A stretch of DNA of 64,000 nt from Erpobdella octoculata (GCA_963978895.1 OZ022238.1:11717342-11781341); one strand, 5' to 3'; shown: positions 36,067 through 48,256, counted from the stretch's first letter. Numbers and translations: made by a program. The notes: generated from the letters alone by a model not told the origin.

Positions 36067-37740
36067 ATTTTTACCAATGCTTTTATTAACTCGTCGGCTC
36101 TGTTTCTCTGTCTGTTTCTCTGTTTCAAATCTTGCAATCAATTTTTGAGTCACTTCCTGATGATAGATTTTTTTCAAATTTTGCATACATGCTCAAGATA
36201 GAAGACAATGCAATATTCAATTATTAGTTTTACAATAAGTCAATTAATTTAGTTAATTTTCTTGAGGATTTTATCGAGGGGTTTCTTGAGGGTTTTCTTG
36301 AGGGTTTTCTTGAGGGTTTTCTTGAGGGTTTTCTTGAGGGTTTTCTTGACCACAAAACGCTAACCGACTGGCAGACTATTTTACCAAGTTAACACGAACC
36401 ACACTCACTGACGCGATTCTCAAGCGTGTACGAAATTTTCATGAAAATAGTTGAGATATTTAAATTCGATGCTTTTTGATGATATTTTTATTTACCAATG
36501 CTTTTATTAACTCGTCGGCTCTGTTTCTCTGTCTGTTTCTCTGTCTGTTTCAAATCTTGCAATCAATTTTTGAGTCACTTTCTGATGATAGATTTTTTTC
36601 AAATTTTGCATACATGCTCAAGATAGAAGACAATGCAATATTCAATTATTAGTTTTACAATAAGTCAATTAATTTAGTTAATTTTCTTGAGGATTTTATC
36701 GTGGGGTTTCTTGAGGGTTTTCTTGAGGGTTTTCTTGACCACAAAACGCTAACCGACTGGCAGATTATTTTACCAAGTTAACACGAACCACACTCACTGA
36801 CCGCGATTCTCAAGCGTGTACGAAATTTTCATGAAAATAGTTGAGATATTTAAATTCGATGCTTTTTATTACCAATGCTTTTATTAACTCGTCGTCTCTG
36901 TTTCTCTGTCTGTCTGTTTCTCTGTCTGTCTGTTTCTCTGTCTGTTTCAAATTTTGCAATCAATTTTTGAGTCTCTTCCTGATGATAGATTTTTTTACCA
37001 ATGCTTTTATTAACTCGTCGGCTCTGTTTCTCTGTCTGTTTCTCTGTCTGTTTCTCTGTCTGTTTCTCTGTCTGTTTCTCTGTCTGTTTCTCTGTCTGTT
37101 TCTCTGTCTGTTTCTCTGTCTGTTTCTCTGTCTGTTTCAAATCTTGCAATCAATTTTTGAGTCACTTCCTGATGATAGATTTTTTTCAAATTTTGCATAC
37201 ATGCTCAAGATAGAAGACAATGCAATATTCAATTATTAGTTTTACAATAAGTCAATTAATTTAGTTAATTTTCTTGAGGATTTTATCGAGGGGTTTCTTG
37301 AGGGTTTTCTTGAGGGTTTTCTTGAGGGTTTTCTTGAGGGTTTTCTTGAGGGTTTTCTGGAGGGTTTTCTTGAGGGTTTTCTTGACCACAAAACGCTAAC
37401 CGACTGGCAGACTATTTTACCAAGTTAACACGAACCACACTCACTGACCGCGATTCTCAAGCGTGTACGAAATTTTCATGAAAATAGTTGAGATATTTAA
37501 ATTCGATGCTTTTTGATGATATTTTTATTATTATTACCAATGCTTTTATTAACTCGTCGTCTCTGTTTCTCTGTCTGTCTGTTTGTTTCTCTGTCTGTTT
37601 CAAATCTTGCAATCAATTTTTGAGTCACTTCCTGATGATAGATTTTTTCAAATTTTGCATACATGCTTAAAATAGAAGACAATGCAATATTCAATTATTA
37701 GTTTTACAATAAGTCAATTAATTTAGATAATTTTAATTAA
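36067..37740 (+). repeat. satellite array with nested minisatellites, array 1
   Basis: Units begin TTACCAATGCTTTTATTAAC at 36071, 36492, 36869, 36995 (after a truncated unit) and 37534. Inside each are two size-variable 12-bp arrays, (TCTGTTTCTCTG)n and (TTTTCTTGAGGG)n, plus unique blocks such as CACAAAACGCTAACCGACTG. Unit length varies from 126 to 539 bp, mostly through these inner arrays. Confidence 0.9.
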
Positions 37741-37884
37741 TTTCGATATTTCGATATAATTAAGATATTTCGACTTTAACATAAAATAAAAGAGTAATAT
37801 AAGAAAAAATTGATTGCAAAATTTGTGTTTTAATTACATATAAGAGCATTGGTTTTAAAAATTCGTTTTTAATTTACTTGTTTC
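37741..37884 (+). repeat. right flank shared by both satellite arrays
   Basis: AATTTCGATATTTCGATATA and the following 140 bp recur after the second array at about 47400-47545. The arrays and this flank were therefore copied together. Confidence 0.8.
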
Positions 37885-38564
37885 TTTTCCATTCTTTCAT
37901 AACTTCTGTTAGCCTATAAAACGTAAAATAGATTTGCTAAGACTATATATATATATATATATATGAATGTTTGTGCGTTAGTTTGTCTATTATAAAAACG
38001 GGAAAGCGACCCGGAACGGACAGCGAGCGGGAACGGAAAAGCAAGCGTGAGCGGGAATGGGAGAGCAAACGTGAGCGGGAAAGCGACCGGGAGTGGTAAA
38101 GCGACCGGGAGCGGGAAAGCGACCGGGAGCGGGAAAGCGACCGGGAGCGGGAAAGCGACCGGGAGCGAGAAAACGACCGAAAACGGGAAAGCGAAAGGGA
38201 GTGGGAAAGCAGGTGGGAAAGGAAACGGGAGAGAAAGAGACAAACATTAGAAAAACCTCTAAAAAACCCGGGCAACGCCGGGTATCTCCGCTAGTACATA
38301 CATAAACACACACAGACACACATACATGCACATACACACACATACATACACACATACATACGCACATACATATATATATAGTTCCCGCTCGCTCACCCGC
38401 TCCGCTCCGCTCATTTTGTGACGGATTTCAAATTTTTTTTTATTTGACTTTCCCCTTGACTCTCAAGGTTGTGTGAAAATTTCATTACGATCGGATGAAT
38501 GGTGTAGCAATGCCTAAAGGACATTAACATACATAAATACAAACATTCATTTTTATATATATAG

Positions 38565-38565
<1 letters not shown>
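37885..38565. mobile_element. composite module 2 - microsatellite - module 1, inverted copy of 63290-63914
   Basis: CATTCTTTCATAACTTCTGT, a short unique stretch and (TA)n come first. Module 2 follows, ending in the hairpin and CTAG at about 38295 (plus strand), then (TACA)-type repeats, then module 1 in reverse (38390-38560). The whole order is mirrored at 63290-63914, including the unique stretch. Confidence 0.8.
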
Positions 38566-38626
<61 letters not shown>

Positions 38627-38628
38627 TA
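38566..38628 (+). repeat. (TA)n microsatellite
   Basis: Imperfect (TA)n with a few TTA interruptions. Confidence 0.9.
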
Positions 38629-38908
38629 AATTCTCATTCAAAGTATGTATGTGTGTGTATGTATCTATGTATGCATGTATGTATGTATGTAAGTATGTAT
38701 GTATGTATGTATGTATGTATGTATGTATGTATGTATGGATGTATGTATGTATGTATGTATGTATGTATGTATGTATGTATGTATGTATGTATGTATGTAT
38801 GTATGTATGTATGTATGTATGTATGTATGTATGTATGTATGTATGTATGTCTTTTTTACATTTCTCATTCAAAGTATGTATGTGTGTGTATGTATCTATG
38901 TATGTATG

Positions 38909-38942
<34 letters not shown>

Positions 38943-39136
38943 TGTATGTATGAATGTATGTATGTATGTATGTATTTATTTATGTATGTATGTATGTATG
39001 TATGTATGTATGTATGTATGTATGTATGTATGTATGTATGTATGTATGTATTCATGTATGTATATATGTATGTATGTATGTATGTATGTAGGTATGTATG
39101 TATGTATGTATGTATGTATGTATTTATGTATGTGTG

Positions 39137-39224
<88 letters not shown>

Positions 39225-39632
39225 TACGTACGTACGTACGTACGTACGTACGTATGTATGTATGTATGTATGTATGTATGTATGCATGCATGTATGTATG
39301 TATGTATGCATGCATGTATGTATGTATGTGCGTATGTATGTGTGTATGTATGTATGTATGTGTATGTGCATGTATGTGTGTCTGTGTGTGTATGTATGTA
39401 TGTATGTATGTATGTATGTATGTATGTATGTATGTATGTATGTATGTATGTATGTATGTATGTATGTATGTATGTATGTATGTATGTATGTATGTATGTA
39501 TGTATGTATGTATGTATGTGTTTTTTACAATATTTCGGCACTAATTGCTTATCCAAAGTATGTATGTGTGTGTATGTATCTATGTATGTATGTATGTATG
39601 TATGTATGTATTCTTTTATGTATGCTTTTATG
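38629..39632 (+). repeat. kilobase-scale TATG / TGCG / TACG array
   Basis: About 1 kb of TATG units with a central block that changes to TGCG (about 39148-39222), then TACG, and back to TATG. TTCTCATTCAAAGTATG at 38630 and 38862, and the TTTCGGCACTAATTGC unit at 39530, are the reverse strand of the motif embedded at 35.2-35.4 kb. Long open frames (Met-Tyr-Val-Cys polymers) are artefacts. Confidence 0.95.
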
Positions 39633-39635
39633 TTA

Positions 39636-40976
39636 GGACCAGCAATTGACGCACGCTTTTACATATTAATAGTTAAGGTAGTCGCATTCAAATCGCACTC
39701 TAAGCTCAAAAACAACACCAATGCGCTATTATAGCGTGTGACTATTTCAGCCAGCAGCAGATGATTTTGCACTTCAAAACGTTTTGGAATGGTCTTCTAA
39801 GTGATTGGATGTTATTGGAAAATCTGCCTACGAAAAAAACCTTAAATGGGCAATATTGGAAAAATAGTCTACGAAAAAAACCTTAAATGGGCAATATTGG
39901 AAAAATAGTCTACGAAAAAAACCACATTTTTTGTGTGAAAGTGAAAAAACCGAATACGAAAAATACAATATTTATTGGATGTGATCGTGAAACAGAGCCT
40001 ACAAAAAAATCAACATTTATTGGGTGATAGTGAAAAAACGCTACGAAAAACACAATATTAAATGGATAGTATCGATAAAAACAGCATCCGAAAAAAAAAC
40101 AACATATTTTGGGTGATAGTGAAAAAAAGCCTAAGAAAAAACCCAACCTTTAATGGCTGATAATGAAAAAAACTGCCTACAAAAAAACCCAACCTTTAAT
40201 GTCTGATATTGGGAAAACCCGCCGATGTACTACTTCGGTGATTTATTTATTTTCAACTTGTATATATTGAGTTATGACGTATGCTCAAAATATATTCGTA
40301 AAGCGTCGCACTTTCCAATAATAGGAATATTATTAGCAAATTAGTTTATATTCCTAAATAATAATATTATTAATAATTAAAATAAGAGGAATAATAATAA
40401 AAAAATAAAAAAATGTCGTTAATAATATTTTTATTAAATACATCGCACAGCGTCGAACTTTCCAATAATAGGAATAATATTAGCAAAATAGTTAATCCTC
40501 GTTAATAATAATAATTAAAATAAGAGGAATAATAATTGCAAAATAGTAAATTGTCGTTAATAATAATTTAAAACTTGTTTAAAATTGGGAAAAACCCGCC
40601 GACTACTACTTCGGTGATTTATTTATTTTCAACTTGTTTATATTCAGCGATGACGTACGATGCATTATATATATCCGCAAAGCGTTAAACTTTCGCGGCT
40701 AATAACTTTTTATTTAAACATTTTAACAAAAAAGTGCTCTAACAAACCTTGTTCAGCGTCTCATATTCTATCAACGTGAGTTTTTTCAGACCTGCAGATG
40801 CTAATCGGGTGACATGATACCTAATACTTACATAATACATACATCATTGGGCTTTTATGTTAGGGAATAGCGCATAGGTCTTGTTTTTGAGCTTAGAGTG
40901 CGATTTGATGCGACTAGTTTCACTATTAATATGTAAAAACTCACACGCGCGCGAAGCGTGCGTCAAGTGCTGGTCC
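39636..40976. mobile_element. foldback-like element FB1
   Basis: The left end GGACCAGCAATTGACGCACG and the reverse complement of the right end (GGACCAGCACTTGACGCACG) match. The match continues for about 110 bp through ACATATTAATAGT, GTAGTCGCAT and TCTAAGCTCAAAAA. Inward lie degenerate tandem units near CCTACGAAAAAAACC with ATTGGGTGATAGTGAA, then an AT-rich middle with CCAATAATAGGAATAATATT repeats. No protein is encoded. Confidence 0.7.
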
Positions 40977-41290
40977 CTACTATAAAAGCGCAATGACGTA
41001 TGTATTATTAGCCGCAAAATTTTAACGCTTTGCGGATATATATAATGATTCGTACGTCATCTTTCAATAAAAACAAGTTGAAAATAAATAAATCACCGAA
41101 GTAGTAGTCGGGAAAAACCGCCTACGAAAAAAACATTTGTTGTGCGCTTTATAGTAGGAATAATATTATTAATTACGAAAATTAACTAATTTGCTAATAT
41201 TATTCCTATTATTGGAAAGTTCGACGCTTTGTAGATATATTTGATGAAATTATTATTAACGACATTATTTATTTTAATACATTATATAAA
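40977..41290. repeat. foldback-family middle segments
   Basis: Holds CTATAAAAGCGCAATGACG, AAATAAATAAATCACCGAAG and inverted CCTATTATTGGAAAG blocks, all found in the other units of this cluster. Confidence 0.6.
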
Positions 41291-43280
41291 CCAGCATGTG
41301 ATGCACGCTTCGCGCGCGAAGCGTGTGAATTTTTACATATTAATAGTAAAAGTAGTCGCACTCAAATCGCACTTTAAGCTCAAAAACAACACCAATGCGT
41401 CATTATAGTTATAACTTTACGCACGCTTCGCAAACGAAGCGTGTGACTATTATAGCCAGTAGATGATGATTTTTCAATAGAACACGTTTTGGAATGGTAT
41501 TCTCTTTGATTGGATGATTTTAGAAAATATGCCTACAAAAAAAAATTTCAAGTTTGATATTGGAAAAAACAGCCTACGAAAAAACCCATATTTATTGGGT
41601 GATAGTGAGAAAGCCGCATACGAAAAAACCTATATTGGATGTTTTTGGAAATAACAGCCAAAGAAAAACACAATATTTATTGAATGGTATCGGAAAAAAA
41701 GCCTACGTAAAAAAAACAAACTGTAATGGCTAATATAGATAAAAAAAACTCCTACGGAAAAAAAACTTTTATTGGGCAATAATATTGGAAAAATATCGAA
41801 CGAAAAAACCCAACCTTTAATGTCTGATAATGAGAAAAACCGCCTACAAAAATACCCAGCCTTCAATGGCTGATATTGGGAAAACACGCCGTGATTTATT
41901 TATTTTCAACTTGTTTATATTGAGTTATGACGTATGCTCAAAATATATCCGCAAAGCGTCGAACTTTCCAATAATAGGAATAATATTAGCAAATTAGTTA
42001 ATTTTCTTTAAAAATAATAATTAAAATAAGAGTAATTATAATTGTAAAATAGTAAATTGTCGTTAAGAATAATTTCATCAAATATATCCGCAATGCGTCG
42101 AACTTTCCAATAATAGGAAATTAATCTAAATTAGTTAATTTTCGTAAATAATAATATTGTTAATAATTAAAATAAGAGGAATAATAATTGCAAAATAGTA
42201 AAATGTCGTTAATAATAATTTCATTAAATGTATCCGCAAAGCGTAGAACTTTCCAATAATAGGAATAATATTAGCAAATTAGTTAATTTTCTTTATTAAT
42301 AATATTATTAATAATTAAAATATTGGAATAATTTATATTTTTATATAATTATAATTGGGGAAAACCCCGCCGGCTTTCTACTTCAAAGATTTATTTTATT
42401 TCAACTTGTTTATATTGAAAGATGACGTACGATGCATTATATATATCCGATAGCGTTAAACTTTCGCGGCTAATAACTTTTTATTTAAACATTTTTACAA
42501 AAAAGTGCCATAACAAACCGTGTTTAGCGTCTCATAATCTATCAACTTGAGTTTTTTCAGACCTGCAGATGCTAATCGGGTGACATAATACATACATCAT
42601 TGCGCTTTTATAGTAGGGAAATATATTAAAATATTAAATAAAAAGTTATTTGACGCGAAACTTTTACGCTTTGCCAATATAATTTGAGCATACGTCATAA
42701 CTCATTATAAACCTGTTGAAAATAAATAAATCACCGAAGTAGTACATCGGCGGGTTTTCCCAATATCAGCCATTGAAAGTTGGGTTTTTTGTAGGCTGAT
42801 TTTTTCATTATCAGCCATTAAAGTTTTTTTTATCGATACTATCCATTTAATATTGTGTTTTTCGTAGGAGGTTTTTCCACTATCACACTACAAATGTTGT
42901 TTTTTTCGTAGGCTGTTTTTCACAATCACATCCAATAAATATTGTGTTTTTCGTATTCGGGTTTTTCACTTTCACACAATAAATGTGTTTTTAGGCTATT
43001 TTTCCCAATATCGCCCATCTAAGGTTTTTTTCGTAGGCAGTTTTTCCAAAATTATCCAATCAAATAGAAGACTATTCCAAAACGTTTTCAAGTGAAAATT
43101 CATCTGCTACTGGCTGAAATAGTTACATGCTTCGCTTGCGAAGCGTGCGTAAAGTTATTACTATATAAGCTCATTGGTGTTGTTTTTGAGCATAAAGTGC
43201 TATATTTGAGTGCGACTAACTTTACTATTAATATGTAAAAACCCACGCGCTTACCGCGCGAAGCGTGCGTCAAGTGTTGG
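41291..43280. mobile_element. foldback-like element FB2, about 2 kb
   Basis: The left arm starts CCAGCATGTGATGCACGC and runs through the palindrome CGCTTCGCGCGCGAAGCG, TTTTTACATATTAATAGT, a second CGCTTCGCAAACGAAGCG-type palindrome, CGTTTTGGAATGG and tandem TACGAAAAAACC units to about 41880. The right arm (about 42750-43280) is the same order reversed. The middle has three copies of a roughly 145-bp unit with CCAATAATAGGAATAATATT. Arms made of inverted tandem repeats are the hallmark of foldback (FB/TU-type) elements. Confidence 0.7.
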
Positions 43281-44030
43281 AAAGTTAGACGCTTTGCGTA
43301 TACATTTATTAATAAATGTAGTTTTTTTCGTAGGAGTTTTTCTTAAATCTTCCAATCAAATAGAAGATATTGTAGGCAGTTTTTCCAAAATCATCCAATC
43401 AAATAGAAGACTATTCCAAAACGTTTTCAAGTGAAAACTCATCTGCTACTGTCTGAAATAGTCACGTGCGTAAAGTTATTACTATATAAGCGCATTGGTG
43501 TTGTTTTTGAACTTAGAGTGCTATTTGAGTGCGACTACCTTTACTATTAATATGTAAAAACTCATTAAAGGGTTTTTTCGTAGGCAGTTTTTTCAACATC
43601 ATCCAATCAATTAAAAGACCATTCCAAAACGTTTTGAAGTGAAAAAACATCTGCTACTGGCTGAAATAGTCACATGCTGTGCTTGCGAAGCGTGCGTAAA
43701 GTTTTTACTATATAAGCGCATTGGTGTTGTTTTTGAGCTTAGATTGCTATTTGAGTGCGATTACCGTTACTATTAATAAGTAAAAACTCACACTCTTCGC
43801 GCGCGAAGCGTGCGTCAAGTGCTGGTTATAGTAATAACTTTACGCACGATTCGCAAGCGAAGCGTGTGACTTTTATAGCCAGTTGAATATGAACACGTTT
43901 TATAAAATAGTAAATTTTCGTTAATAATAATAATTTTTAACTTGTTTAAAATTGGGAAAAACCCGACGGCTTTCTACTTCAAAGATTTATTTATTTTCAA
44001 CTTGTTTATATTGAAAGATGATGTACGATG

Positions 44031-44035
<5 letters not shown>
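43281..44035. mobile_element. partial foldback-family arms
   Basis: Two more right-type arms (about 43320-43560 and 43570-43830, each with ATCCAATCAA, CCAAAACG and GCGTGCGTAAAG). A left-type arm start and the ACTTCAAAGATTTATTTA middle follow. Fragmentary copies. Confidence 0.6.

Positions 44036-44090
<55 letters not shown>
44036..44090 (+). repeat. (TA)n microsatellite
   Basis: About 27 TA units inside the foldback cluster. Confidence 0.93.
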
Positions 44091-44093
<3 letters not shown>

Positions 44094-44620
44094 CATAGCG
44101 TAGAACTTTCGCGGCTAATAACTTTTTATTTAAAAATTTTAACAAAAAAGTGCCTTAACAAACCTTGTTCAGCGTCTCATAATCAATCAACGTGAGTATT
44201 CTCACACCTGCAGATGCTAATCGAGTGACATACACTATTGCGCTTTTATAGTAGGGACCAGCACTTGACGCACGCTTCGCGCGCAAAGCGTGTGACTTTC
44301 TTCAGCTAGTCGCAGATGATTTTTAACTTGGAAACGTTTTGGAATGGTCTTCTCTTTGAATGGCTAAATTTGAATGAAACCGCCTACGAAAAAAACAACC
44401 TTTAAAGGATGGTAATAAAAAACAGCCTACGAAAACACCACCTTTATTTAATTTCAACATGTTTATATTGAGTGATGACGTACGCTCAAAATTATTGGGA
44501 AAACCTTCGCGCGCTAGATGATTTTTCACTCGGAAACGTTTTGGAATGGTTATTTTCTTTGAATAGCTTAATTTGAAAAAAACCGCCTACAAAAAAACAA
44601 CCTTTTATGGGCTACTAAAC
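44091..44620. mobile_element. foldback-family left arm, truncating a CR1-like element
   Basis: Begins with the GCGTAGAACTTTCGCGGC middle block, then GGGACCAGCACTTGACGCAC at about 44257. Tandem CCGCCTACGAAAAAAAC units continue to about 44615, where the CR1-like coding sequence on the other strand starts. Confidence 0.6.
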
Positions 44621-44795
44621 CATGGGCGCAACGTTTTAGGATGATTTTTGGTATTCCATCATGACCAGAGGAGCGTGAACTTTTGAGACCTTTTAGGACT
44701 GAAAGGACAGCATCGGGAGTAAAAAAAATCTTTTCCAGTAGTTCAGAGGTTCGGTGTTTAAAATTAGGATCTTTACCATCATCTACTGTAAACAC
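44568..44795 (-). pseudogene. start of RT fingers, chimeric end
   Basis: Contains VLKGLKSSRSSGHDGIPKII, the usual entry into CR1/L2 RT. After KRCA the frame runs into foldback repeat (CRRFF), so the last part of the open frame is chimeric. Confidence 0.7.
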
Positions 44796-45715
44796 ACTAG
44801 CAATGTAATCATTGAAAACGTTGGCTATCTCTGATGGATTCGACGTAAGATTATTTTGGTGGTTGCAATGCTATTTATGGACGAATGTGAAGATAGTTTT
44901 TTGTTTACGTATCTGTAGAAATTTCCAAGATTTTTTGTAGAGATCAAATTTTGTTCTGTGTAAGACTGGGTCCTTTTTACAGCTGCCGCACATAATTTTG
45001 TGAATTTTTTGTATCTGTCTTTGTTTGTCTGTTCTTGGGTAAATCGGTATTTCTTCCAAAAATTTAGTTTAGCCTTATACAGTTGGCGAAGCGCCTTTGA
45101 TGTTCTGCCTAGTAATTTCGGAGAGTTGTGTGCCACATAGTGGACAGGGACAAAAGTTTCTATAGCAATATTTAGATAATGATTGAAAACATTCCAGCAG
45201 CTCTCCACGTCAAAGCAGCACTGAAAGAAAATATCCCATTTAATATTGAGTAGAAAAGCGTTTATTTTTTCAAAATTTGCTCTCTTGAAACAGTAGAAAC
45301 TATGTTGTTTTTTCGCAACAAAAGTTAGGATTGAGTCATTAATTTCAAACTTAATCAGATTGTGGTCGCTAGTAGCAATTGGGCATGAGATATCTATCCT
45401 TGCAAGAAGCCCTGGGTCATTTGAGAAAATCAAATCCAGAATATTACTGCCACGGGTGGTTGCTGCACAAATTGATGAAGCCCAAGATCGTTAAAAAAGT
45501 TCATAAATGATGTGTAGATTTCTCCATTGGGATGAAAGTGTTGTAGCCAGTTGATGCCGGACAGATTAAAATCGCCCATCAAACACAATGTGTGTTTGGT
45601 TGAACAGATATTTTATAAGCACTCTATACTGTCAATAACCTACTTGTGAGCCTCAGTGCCAAACCCCCCGCTACGATAATAGGCTATAAATCTGCAGTGC
45701 GATACCAATTTGACC
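44621..45715 (-). mobile_element. CR1/L2-like element fragment, endonuclease end and linker
   Basis: The minus strand reads CLMGDFNLSGINWL near 45560-45600 and NILDLIFSND, then CPIATSDHNLIKFEI, which is the endonuclease end with its Asp-His. A linker follows with LGRTSKALRQLYKAKLNFWK and YRYVNKKL, then SSGHDGIPKIILKRCA, the start of the RT fingers. It is cut at about 44620 by foldback-family DNA and truncated at the left. Several frameshifts. Confidence 0.78.
44825..45433 (-). pseudogene. endonuclease C-terminus and linker
   Basis: About 200 residues in one frame from IFSNDPGLLARID to the linker. SDHN supplies the last catalytic residues of an APE-type endonuclease. The preceding part is in another frame with a stop. 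Confidence 0.75.
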
Positions 45716-45812
45716 TAACTGATTATTTGATTACTATTTTTAATTTGTTACGATCTTCTGAATGGAAGCAAGTGCCGAAATAACATAAATATCTGATCCA
45801 ATGTTTAATTAT
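45716..45812. other. short spacer
   Basis: AT-rich; nothing recognised. Confidence 0.4.
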
Positions 45813-46258
45813 AGATGGCTCACCCAAGCCTTGTAAAATCTTTTGAAGAACAAAGGATGGCTAAAAGATCAGGAAGCATTAATCAGTCAGAATCAAAAAG
45901 GATAAAAATAGAAACACCAAGTGTTGCCGAATATGCTAATAGCATAGACTCCTTAAAATAATTATTTTAAGGAGTCTATGGCTAATAGCAATTGGGTGAA
46001 ATCAATAACGCAAAATCAAGTTGACAAGTTAATTATGCAATACGTGGTATGTGAAATGCGTCCATTAGCAACAGTTGAGAAGATAGTTTTTAAAGCATTT
46101 GTCGAAGGATTGTCTGGTAAAAAGAAAGTTATGTGTCGCTTTCGAGTGAACTTGAAGAGCAATACACTGAAATGCTGTCTAGCATAACTGAAAAAATGAA
46201 AACTGACAAGTGGATATCCGCAACTGCTGATACATGGTCTGCCAACATTCACTTACTG
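45813..46258 (+). pseudogene. hAT-superfamily transposase N-terminal remnant
   Basis: From ATG 45813 it reads a basic Ser/Lys-rich start, then QNQVDKLIMQYVVCEMRPLA, VEKIVFKAFVEGL and, after a frameshift near 46140, KLEEQYTEML and KWISATADTWSA. The latter blocks match the region of hAT transposases (ZBED-like) that leads to the first catalytic Asp (ATADxWSA). A 46-bp insertion (palindrome plus repeat) breaks the frame at 45943. The downstream DDE core and dimerisation domain are absent. Confidence 0.65.
45935..45988. mobile_element. 38-bp perfect palindrome with 8-bp direct repeats
   Basis: CATAGACTCCTTAAAATAA followed at once by its exact reverse complement (45943-45980), flanked by GCTAATAG on both sides. 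Removing the palindrome and one repeat restores the transposase frame, which shows it is an insertion. It looks like a transposon reduced to its two 19-bp ends. Confidence 0.8.
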
Positions 46259-46280
46259 AACAAGTTTCGAGTAGTGATTT

Positions 46281-46545
46281 ACGTGACTTAAATACATTTA
46301 TGTTTGATTTTTCAATGACTGATCTTGAGCTGATTTAAAAATCATTTTTGAGTCTGTGATTTGTGATTTTGATTTAATTCATTTCAATTGTGATCTTACC
46401 CAACATTGCATCCGATGCATCAACTCAAATTTTTTGCATATTCCTTAACTAGAGGCCACATACTTAAGTTTTAGTTCTGTTTTGAATAGAGTCGATATTA
46501 CGAAGTTTTTCTACTCTAATCGCATTATTGTTATATGGAACATGG
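46281..46545. other. no gene seen
   Basis: AT-rich DNA after the transposase remnant. Confidence 0.45.
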
Positions 46546-46590
46546 TGCTAGGTTAGCTGAGTTGGTAGAGCGTTAGCCTTGAATGTGAGA
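46546..46590 (+). repeat. 5' half of a tRNA-like unit
   Basis: GGTTAGCTGAGTTGGTAGAG is a good tRNA D-arm and A box, followed by an anticodon-arm-like GTTAGCCTTGAATGTGAG. No B box follows, so it is a truncated tRNA pseudogene or SINE head. Confidence 0.55.
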
Positions 46591-46669
46591 GCTTAATTAA
46601 TTTGAACATCTTTCGTATTTCTAAATCAATTGTATTTGAAATCAAAGTTTGTGTTGAAAAACTCGTTTT

Positions 46670-47545
46670 TATTACCAATGCTTTTATTAACTCGTCGTCT
46701 CTGTTTCTCTGTCTGTCTGTTTCTCTGTCTGTCTGTTTCTCTGTCTGTTTCAAATCTTGCAATCAATTTTTGAGTCACTTCCTGATGATAGATTTTTTTC
46801 AAATTTTGCATACATGCTCAAGATAGAAGACAATGCAATATTCAATTATTAGTTTTACAATAAGTCAATTAATTTAGTTAATTTTCTTGAGGATTTAATC
46901 GAGGGGTTTCTTGAGGGTTTTCTTGAGGGTTTTCTTGAGGGTTTTCTTGAGGGTTTTCTTGAGGGTTTTCTTGAGGGTTTTCTTGACCACAAAACGCTAA
47001 CCGACTGGCAGACCATTTTACCAAGTTAACTCGAACCACACTCACTGACCGCGATTCTCAAGCGTGTACGAAATTTTCATGAAAATAGTTCAGATATTTA
47101 AATTCGATGCTTTTTGATGATATTTTTATTATTATTACCAATGCTTTTATTAACTCGTCGTCTCTGTTTCTCTGTCTGTCTGTTTGTTTCTCTGTCTGTC
47201 TGTTTGTTTCTCTGTCTGTCTGTTTGTTTCTCTGTCTGTCTGTTTGTTTCTCTGTCTGTTTTAAATCTTGCAATCAATTTTTGAGTCACTTCCTGATGAT
47301 AGATTTTTTCAAATTTTGCATACATGCTCAAAATAGAAGACAATGCAATATTCAATTATTAGTTTTACAATAAGTCAATTAATTTAGATAATTTTAATTA
47401 ATTTTGATATTTCGATATAATTAAGATATTTCGACTTTAACATTAAATAAAAGAGTAATATAAGAAAAAATTGATTGCAAAATTTGTGTTTTAATTACAT
47501 ATAAGAGCATTGGTTTTAAAAATTCGTTTTTAATTTACTTGTTTC
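46670..47545 (+). repeat. satellite array with nested minisatellites, array 2
   Basis: Two units beginning TTACCAATGCTTTTATTAAC at 46673 and 47139, with the same inner (TCTG/TTTC) and (TTTTCTTGAGGG) arrays and the same right flank as the array at 36-37.8 kb, about 9.6 kb away. Confidence 0.9.
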
Positions 47546-48190
47546 CTATACTTGTTATTGCTAATAAAAGCAGGCAAAGTAGACTGTGTGCTATTCTGGT
47601 TAACGGTGTTTCCTGTATCATTTTCGATTAGTTTGCGCTTGGTCTTTAGCTTTTTGCGATTTGTCTCCAAAACCTCAAGTACTTTTGTCACTTCCTTATG
47701 TCTATGACTTTGATGATTACCTTTCAACAGAGTTCCGCAAGTTTTGAGAACGTGAGCTTCCGAATCTTTTTCTCCCACACGTTGCGCCGGCTTTTATCAG
47801 TAGAGGGTTCGTAACTGAAATAACGCCAAACTCCATTTTCTTGTTTTCGGCCAGAACTTATTTTTAACGTTGTTCATACGTCGTTAAATGCAAATAAAGC
47901 GATAAGAAAAAAAATCATAATAGAAATAAAAGACACGACCAAATATGAACAAAGAAATACAGTTTTGGCGCATTTCAGCATTGGATTTTCCAAAAACTTT
48001 TTTTTTCAACTTGTATTACAGTTACTGCTGTTGTTAAAAACTAGAATTACAGGGATCCCCATATCGGTTTACTTTTCAACGCGTGTATGAATCAACCGAT
48101 AATGTAATCATTGGAGCCAAGTGTAGTTGCGAGGCATGATGATTTCTCTACCTGTCTGGTCGACGATCAATCTTACGACATCCATTTTCA

Positions 48191-48193
<3 letters not shown>
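47546..48193. other. unrecognised; one Lys-rich minus-strand frame
   Basis: A minus-strand frame at 47530-47778 is Lys/Asn-rich and partly overlaps the satellite flank. I recognise no domain. The rest is unassigned. Confidence 0.35.

Positions 48194-48256
<63 letters not shown>
48194..48256 (+). repeat. (TA)n microsatellite
   Basis: About 31 TA units. Confidence 0.95.

Noticed and set aside
38591..39734. Very long Met-Tyr-Val-Cys and His-Thr-Tyr-Ile frames
   Set aside because: Products of the TATG array on both strands.
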